Shown here in pieces: positions 61,201-64,000 of a DNA stretch of 64,000 bases (positions within the stretch are counted from its first letter, which is position 1; each line of letters starts with the position of its first letter). Location of the stretch: assembly GCF_000186865.1 (NCBI RefSeq), contig NW_008705561.1, positions 62,001 to 126,000 of the forward strand, given 5' to 3'. The notes under the pieces are model-generated. The model saw nothing but the letters and a program-made list of their open reading frames with translations. It did not search any database and was not told the origin of the DNA. The position numbers were made by a program, and so were the translations under genes. This DNA comes from Aureococcus anophagefferens. Its lineage: Eukaryota > Sar > Pelagophyceae > Pelagomonadales > Pelagomonadaceae.

Positions 61201-63628
61201 CCTCGGCCGGTACCTCGGCGCGGCGCGAAACTACGGCTTCGGCGCCATCCGCGTCCAGGTCGGACGTCACGTCCGAATCGTGTCGAGCCACCACTACGTG
61301 GCCGCGCCCGACGTCGAGCTCGACGTCGCCCGCATGGCGCCCATGATTCCGCCGCCGCTCCCGCCGACCCACGCGGCGCCGCACTTCAGCTACCTGCCGC
61401 TGGACACCCTGCCGAACTCGCAGCCCGACACGGACGGCGGCGACCACACGGCGCCCGCAGCCGACGAAGCCGCGGCTCCGGGGGAGCTGCGCTCTCCGCT
61501 CGCGGGGGAGCACGGCCCCGCGCTCGCGGGGGAGCCCGCCGACGGCAGTCCGCCTCCGGGGGAGCCGCCCGACGACGAGCCCCCGCGGCGAAGCCGCAAA
61601 CGCCGCACGCACCTCGACATGGGCAGCGACATCGGCGCGTCGCACCGGAACTGGCGCGACTCCGCCGCCTCAAGCGCCGTGGCCGGCCGCGTCAGCGGCC
61701 TCGCGCTCCTCCCGGTGATGGCGCTCGCCCTCATCGCGTCAGCCGGGCACGAGATGTCGCCGCTCATGCCGTCCCTGTGCAGCTACGCCATGCCCACGGT
61801 GCTCTCCTTCGCGGCCGAGCACGCGGCGCACGGCCTCGCCGCCAGCGCCGTGCCGCGCACGACGGTCTACGATCCCGTCGACACGGAGCTCCACGCTCCC
61901 GACATGCGGCACCTCCACGAGCCGCGCCGCCATGCGCCGCCCCCGACCTACCCCGGCGACCACACCATCGACGGCGACATGACGCTCCGTCAGGCCCTGC
62001 AAGGGCCGGACCGCGGCAAATGGGTGCCCGCGTTCCACAAGGAGCGTCTCGACCTCGCAGAGACGTTCCGGGACGGCGCCGCCGCGCTCACACGGGTCGC
62101 TCTCTCAGAGCTGCCGGCCAACGCGCGCATCTACGACTCGCTGTGCGTGTGCCGCGTCAAACGCGACGGGCGCTACAAAGCCCGGTGGTGCGCCAACGGC
62201 GCGCGCAAGGCCGGCGAACTCCGCGACCCCGGCAGCTCGTCTCCGACCTGCCTGCCCAGCACCCTCTTCATGGCTCTCGCCATGGCGGCACAGCACAGCC
62301 TGGCCGTCTCGCAGTTCGACATCACAGGCGCGTACATGCTCGCTCCGCCGACGAGCCGCTTCTACCTCCAGTACCCCATCGGGTTCGACGACTACCTCCG
62401 AGCCGCCGGCCTGCCCACTTTCGACCCCAACAAGTACGTCCTGCGCGCCGACAAGAACATCTACGGCATGGAGGACGCGGGCCGAGCCTGGTTCGAGCTC
62501 CTCTCGTACCAGGTGCTCGACGTCATGGGGTTCCAGCGGCACCCCGTCGACCGCTGCCTGTTCTGCAAGGCGTTCAATCAGGGCGTCGTCTACGTGCTCG
62601 CGTACGTCGACGACCTCCTCGTCATCGGCACGCCACGCCACCAGGCCGGCGTTATCGACGACCTCAAAGCCGCGTTTCCCATGACCGAGGGCGGCGAGGA
62701 CTACCTCGGGCTGCAGTTCCAAGTCGAGCCCGGGCGCGTCCGCGTCCATCAGGCCGAGTATGCCTCAAAGATCTGCGCCAAGTTCGGCTTCGCCCGCTCG
62801 TCCTCCGTGAAGACACCGTTGTCGACGGACTGGAACGCAGGAAACACCGAGCAGCCCTCGGGCGGCCGGCCGGGCCGCATCACCCGGGAGAACATGGACA
62901 GCGCCCTCGGCGCCATCGGCTACCTGGCCACGCGCACGATGCCATGGCTCAGCTTCGCGTTCGGAGTCCTGAGCACGGTCGCCGGAGCCACCCCGGCGTT
63001 CCCGGACCACCCGACGCCCGGCGCTCTGTCAGCACTCGGGCGCGTCTTCCGCTACGTCAACTCCCACGCCCAGCTCGGGCTCACCTACACCCGCTGCGCC
63101 GAGTTCGCACTCGACGGCTACATGGACGCCTCGCACGGACGCGAGATCCACCGCACGGCGTCCGGCGTCTGCCGCTCGCGCTCCGGCGGCTACATCTTCG
63201 CATGCGGCGCGTCCGTCTGCGCGTGGTCGTCGGTCCAGTACGCGACAGCGATCTCGACCTTCGAGGCCGAGCTGTACGCCCTGGTCGTGCTCGTCCGCGT
63301 GCTCCTGAGCATGCGCTCTCTCGCATCCTTCATGCTCAAGCGCAGCCTCCGGCCGTCGCACGTCTACTGCGACAACGAGTCGGCAATACTCTTCCTTCGC
63401 GGACGCGACCTTTCCGCCCGGGCGCGGCACATTCGGTGCCAGCTCGGCTTCCTCTACGACGCACTCGACTCCGGCGAGCTCGTCCTCCATCACGTCCCAT
63501 CGAAGTTCAACCCGGCGAACACTCTCACTGCCGCCGAGGACGAGGATCGCTTCCGGCGCTCGCTCGCAATGATCGCCGGGCTCCGCGTCAACGACAAGAA
63601 CGAGCTCGTCGACCTTCCTCTCGCCTAG
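58274..63628 (+). CDS. Ty1/copia-type polyprotein carrying a cytosine-5 DNA methyltransferase
   Basis: A 1784-residue uninterrupted frame; the ATG at 58274 precedes a basic RG-rich tract. Residues about 115-265 are protease-like (FVDGGSMAHAL, VTPDGTRIPV, FSEGQLEEQGYRFHT). Residues about 270-655 are a C5 methyltransferase: motif I MEIFAGSGSMSRAL, motif IV GVECQDYSKAG (Cys344, with Glu where Pro is usual), motif VI LLVENVWPF (Glu382), YRDRM (VIII-like), RVLPDEAARAMG (IX-like) and YVVGDGVTDVY (X-like). Then a zinc H..GHP...CAVC (708-740) and integrase (LDLFGAH, EHDDGGEF, CEAAERTNR). Reverse transcriptase has DITGAYMLAPP and YVDD (1444-1447). RNase H has DGYMDAS, TFEAELYAL and VYCDNESAI. The long open frame suggests recent activity. 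No gag is seen. Confidence 0.9.
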   Translation: MAKLARDWNDTDTGRGKGRGRGRGRGSKGRGAGGSLAEASRALVASVAASLQGDGTALPDDRSALTDDRSIGDYSRAYAAVADCLANAARASGPAELSADEAHALAACGSLPPCPEGFELSFVDGGSMAHALKTAKHGPRREPSTHWASPTALRDGGDRAHANHGVYSSDLVTPDGTRIPVERDNHFPTFAVSIFSEGQLEEQGYRFHTTESARGLSKFMITPAGDEVKLMTWRNLKMVYVRAVAPQPAPEGLSAAAVSEPPWPEPQPRVEAMEIFAGSGSMSRALRDGGVSIVATCENDPRKAGALANNLPSVHNYGDIHDDSIVGHVWNPRSVSAIAAGVECQDYSKAGARRGLGGPKRRTLERFAHVVRCIGPHLLLVENVWPFVVMLGLAYLVSLLSAPKRSGESRYILRLPTGVEEAELSKSSLHGPVYRDRMLAYFERDDVSPLLPPPAPLIAPKIAERRTLVSCLRAADEVPDDAFWEGRFERLSTPRRAYSGREDSPLVVARLHYDPESAVREGSVVRLRGDGRRWVVLTADVTLHVIAYDRRHPTQRRGVPRERVSEHVHYAYDVFDTTKLLSPRKDGQPPYGGTMLLERPSHPGRASRVLPDEAARAMGIDITGIAEHDVQYVVGDGVTDVYKMQAAARIMERATMLHKVLHERSHAASVAAPLLAAPASPPLRHPTAGPNAPPLMARGLGREANVVHAAIGHPAQDRFRDTVKGLRIKVDGTVDCAVCKISRMVKSGSARKSRTQNPPAVRRPPPPPHPPPAPPGGQPAKQRPPTLRLDLFGAHSDIPSRTRSQYFLTATLNTNPPHRVGVGLRLKSEAVGEPGGFSGLRMIYNAYAAKGIRVRIVEHDDGGEFVGNKASALYAQLGVASRPRPSERHCEAAERTNRAVYGLTRAMMHAGSVPDNLWEDAACHAVDCLNLHFHGDINAHYAAFQEDVDLSTFYPFYAHVAFFDMHRSERFRTSGALGRYLGAARNYGFGAIRVQVGRHVRIVSSHHYVAAPDVELDVARMAPMIPPPLPPTHAAPHFSYLPLDTLPNSQPDTDGGDHTAPAADEAAAPGELRSPLAGEHGPALAGEPADGSPPPGEPPDDEPPRRSRKRRTHLDMGSDIGASHRNWRDSAASSAVAGRVSGLALLPVMALALIASAGHEMSPLMPSLCSYAMPTVLSFAAEHAAHGLAASAVPRTTVYDPVDTELHAPDMRHLHEPRRHAPPPTYPGDHTIDGDMTLRQALQGPDRGKWVPAFHKERLDLAETFRDGAAALTRVALSELPANARIYDSLCVCRVKRDGRYKARWCANGARKAGELRDPGSSSPTCLPSTLFMALAMAAQHSLAVSQFDITGAYMLAPPTSRFYLQYPIGFDDYLRAAGLPTFDPNKYVLRADKNIYGMEDAGRAWFELLSYQVLDVMGFQRHPVDRCLFCKAFNQGVVYVLAYVDDLLVIGTPRHQAGVIDDLKAAFPMTEGGEDYLGLQFQVEPGRVRVHQAEYASKICAKFGFARSSSVKTPLSTDWNAGNTEQPSGGRPGRITRENMDSALGAIGYLATRTMPWLSFAFGVLSTVAGATPAFPDHPTPGALSALGRVFRYVNSHAQLGLTYTRCAEFALDGYMDASHGREIHRTASGVCRSRSGGYIFACGASVCAWSSVQYATAISTFEAELYALVVLVRVLLSMRSLASFMLKRSLRPSHVYCDNESAILFLRGRDLSARARHIRCQLGFLYDALDSGELVLHHVPSKFNPANTLTAAEDEDRFRRSLAMIAGLRVNDKNELVDLPLA

Positions 63629-63690
63629 GCCTGGCGGCCCGCGACCCTACCGAGCCGACCTGGCCAACGGGCCGCTCCTCCCGCCCGCCT

Positions 63691-63870
63691 CCCTGCACGC
63701 CGCGGCGTGCACAACACTCCCGCGCCTGAGGCCGCGGGCGACCCCGCGGGGTCGCCCGCCGGAGCCCGCGCCTACTTCCTCCCTGCACGCCGCGGCGTGC
63801 ACAACACTCCCGCGCCTGAGGCCGCGGGCGACCCCGCGGGGTCGCCCGCCGGAGCCCGCGCCTACTTCCT
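63691..63870 (+). repeat. Perfect 90-bp tandem duplication rich in palindromes
   Basis: 63691-63780 and 63781-63870 are identical. Each copy holds an 18-nt palindrome TGCACGCCGCGGCGTGCA (63694-63711, 63784-63801) and a 26-nt perfect palindrome (63734-63759, 63824-63849) centred on CCCCGCGGGG. It starts 62 bp after the polyprotein stop. Confidence 0.95.
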
Positions 63871-63936
63871 CCCTACGCCCGGAACAGCGACAACCCTGCG
63901 GGGTTCTACGCCGGTTCCCGCTCTTCAGGCTCAACA

Positions 63937-63959
63937 CGGCGTGCCCGCAGGGCACGCCG
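63937..63959 (+). repeat. Perfect 10-bp-stem hairpin
   Basis: CGGCGTGCCC, loop GCA, GGGCACGCCG. Part of the same palindrome-rich 3' region; possibly a terminator-like or packaging structure of the retroelement. Confidence 0.75.
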
Positions 63960-64000
63960 CACCGCCGTTCCTCCCCGGCGCGGTGCCGTGGCACCCGCCC

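Larger units (their letters stand above)
58274..64000 (+). mobile_element. Copia-like LTR retroelement, ends not located
   Basis: Defined by the polyprotein order PR-(methyltransferase)-INT-RT-RH, which is the Ty1/copia order. Direct LTRs are not visible within the window: the 5' side shows no match to the DNA after 63628, so the 3' LTR may lie beyond 64000, or the 5' end is truncated. Confidence 0.75.

Noticed and set aside
57525..64000. A pair of long terminal repeats around the copia element
   Set aside because: No similarity by eye between the DNA upstream of 58274 and downstream of 63628; one or both LTRs may lie outside the window or be lost.
1..64000. tRNA or rRNA genes
   Set aside because: No cloverleaf-like box A/box B pairs or rRNA segments were noticed, though a tRNA could be missed without a covariance search.

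Overview
The window looks like nuclear DNA of a photosynthetic stramenopile, most likely a pelagophyte close to Aureococcus anophagefferens. That is an inference from several things seen together: very high GC, dense genes on both strands with little spacing, eukaryotic families (anoctamin, ionotropic glutamate receptor, KEOPS subunit, PP2C, FHA), a plastid-type bipartite leader with an A-F junction on a MscS channel, PT- and PSYAPS-rich surface proteins, many sulfotransferase-like genes, and introner-type introns flanked by 8-bp target duplications. I count about 29 credible protein genes. Many long open frames on the opposite strand of real genes are artefacts of GC richness and are left out.

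Layout. 0-21 kb is a cluster of secretory-pathway carbohydrate enzymes: a GT10 fucosyltransferase fragment, two PC-esterase/SGNH-like proteins, six sulfotransferase-like genes plus one broken copy, an O-fucosyltransferase-like protein, a SAM methyltransferase, and a fusion of sulfotransferase-like, glycosyltransferase-like and SGNH parts. A KEOPS Pcc1 subunit and an EXS-domain membrane protein are interspersed. Together they could build or decorate a sulfated, fucose-containing extracellular polysaccharide (inference). 21-33 kb carries a GMC oxidoreductase, an anoctamin, a plastid MscS channel, and a 1660-residue protein joining two PstS-like binding domains, one membrane helix and a CHAT/caspase-like domain. 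33-49 kb holds a coiled-coil protein, an ER DnaJ, a PP2C phosphatase, a surface protein of about 2100 residues, and a divergent iGluR/CLC channel pair. 49-57.5 kb holds an FHA/SQ-TQ protein interrupted by an assembly gap, a papain-like protease, a TPR-methyltransferase fusion, a small basic protein and a 2-oxoglutarate dioxygenase. 58-64 kb is a Ty1/copia-type retroelement whose single polyprotein carries a complete-looking cytosine-5 DNA methyltransferase between protease and integrase.

Gene structure is unusual. Four introns are introner insertions: two of a 75-80 bp family and two of a 192-204 bp family with terminal inverted repeats. Their first TSD copy supplies the 5' splice site (GC three times, GT once) and the element end supplies AG. 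Further introns of 51-61 bp are GC-AG or GT-AG. Several stop codons lie inside short direct repeats, and two convergent pairs overlap by the four bases TTAG. Nothing here was checked by database search; all family calls come from motifs read by eye.
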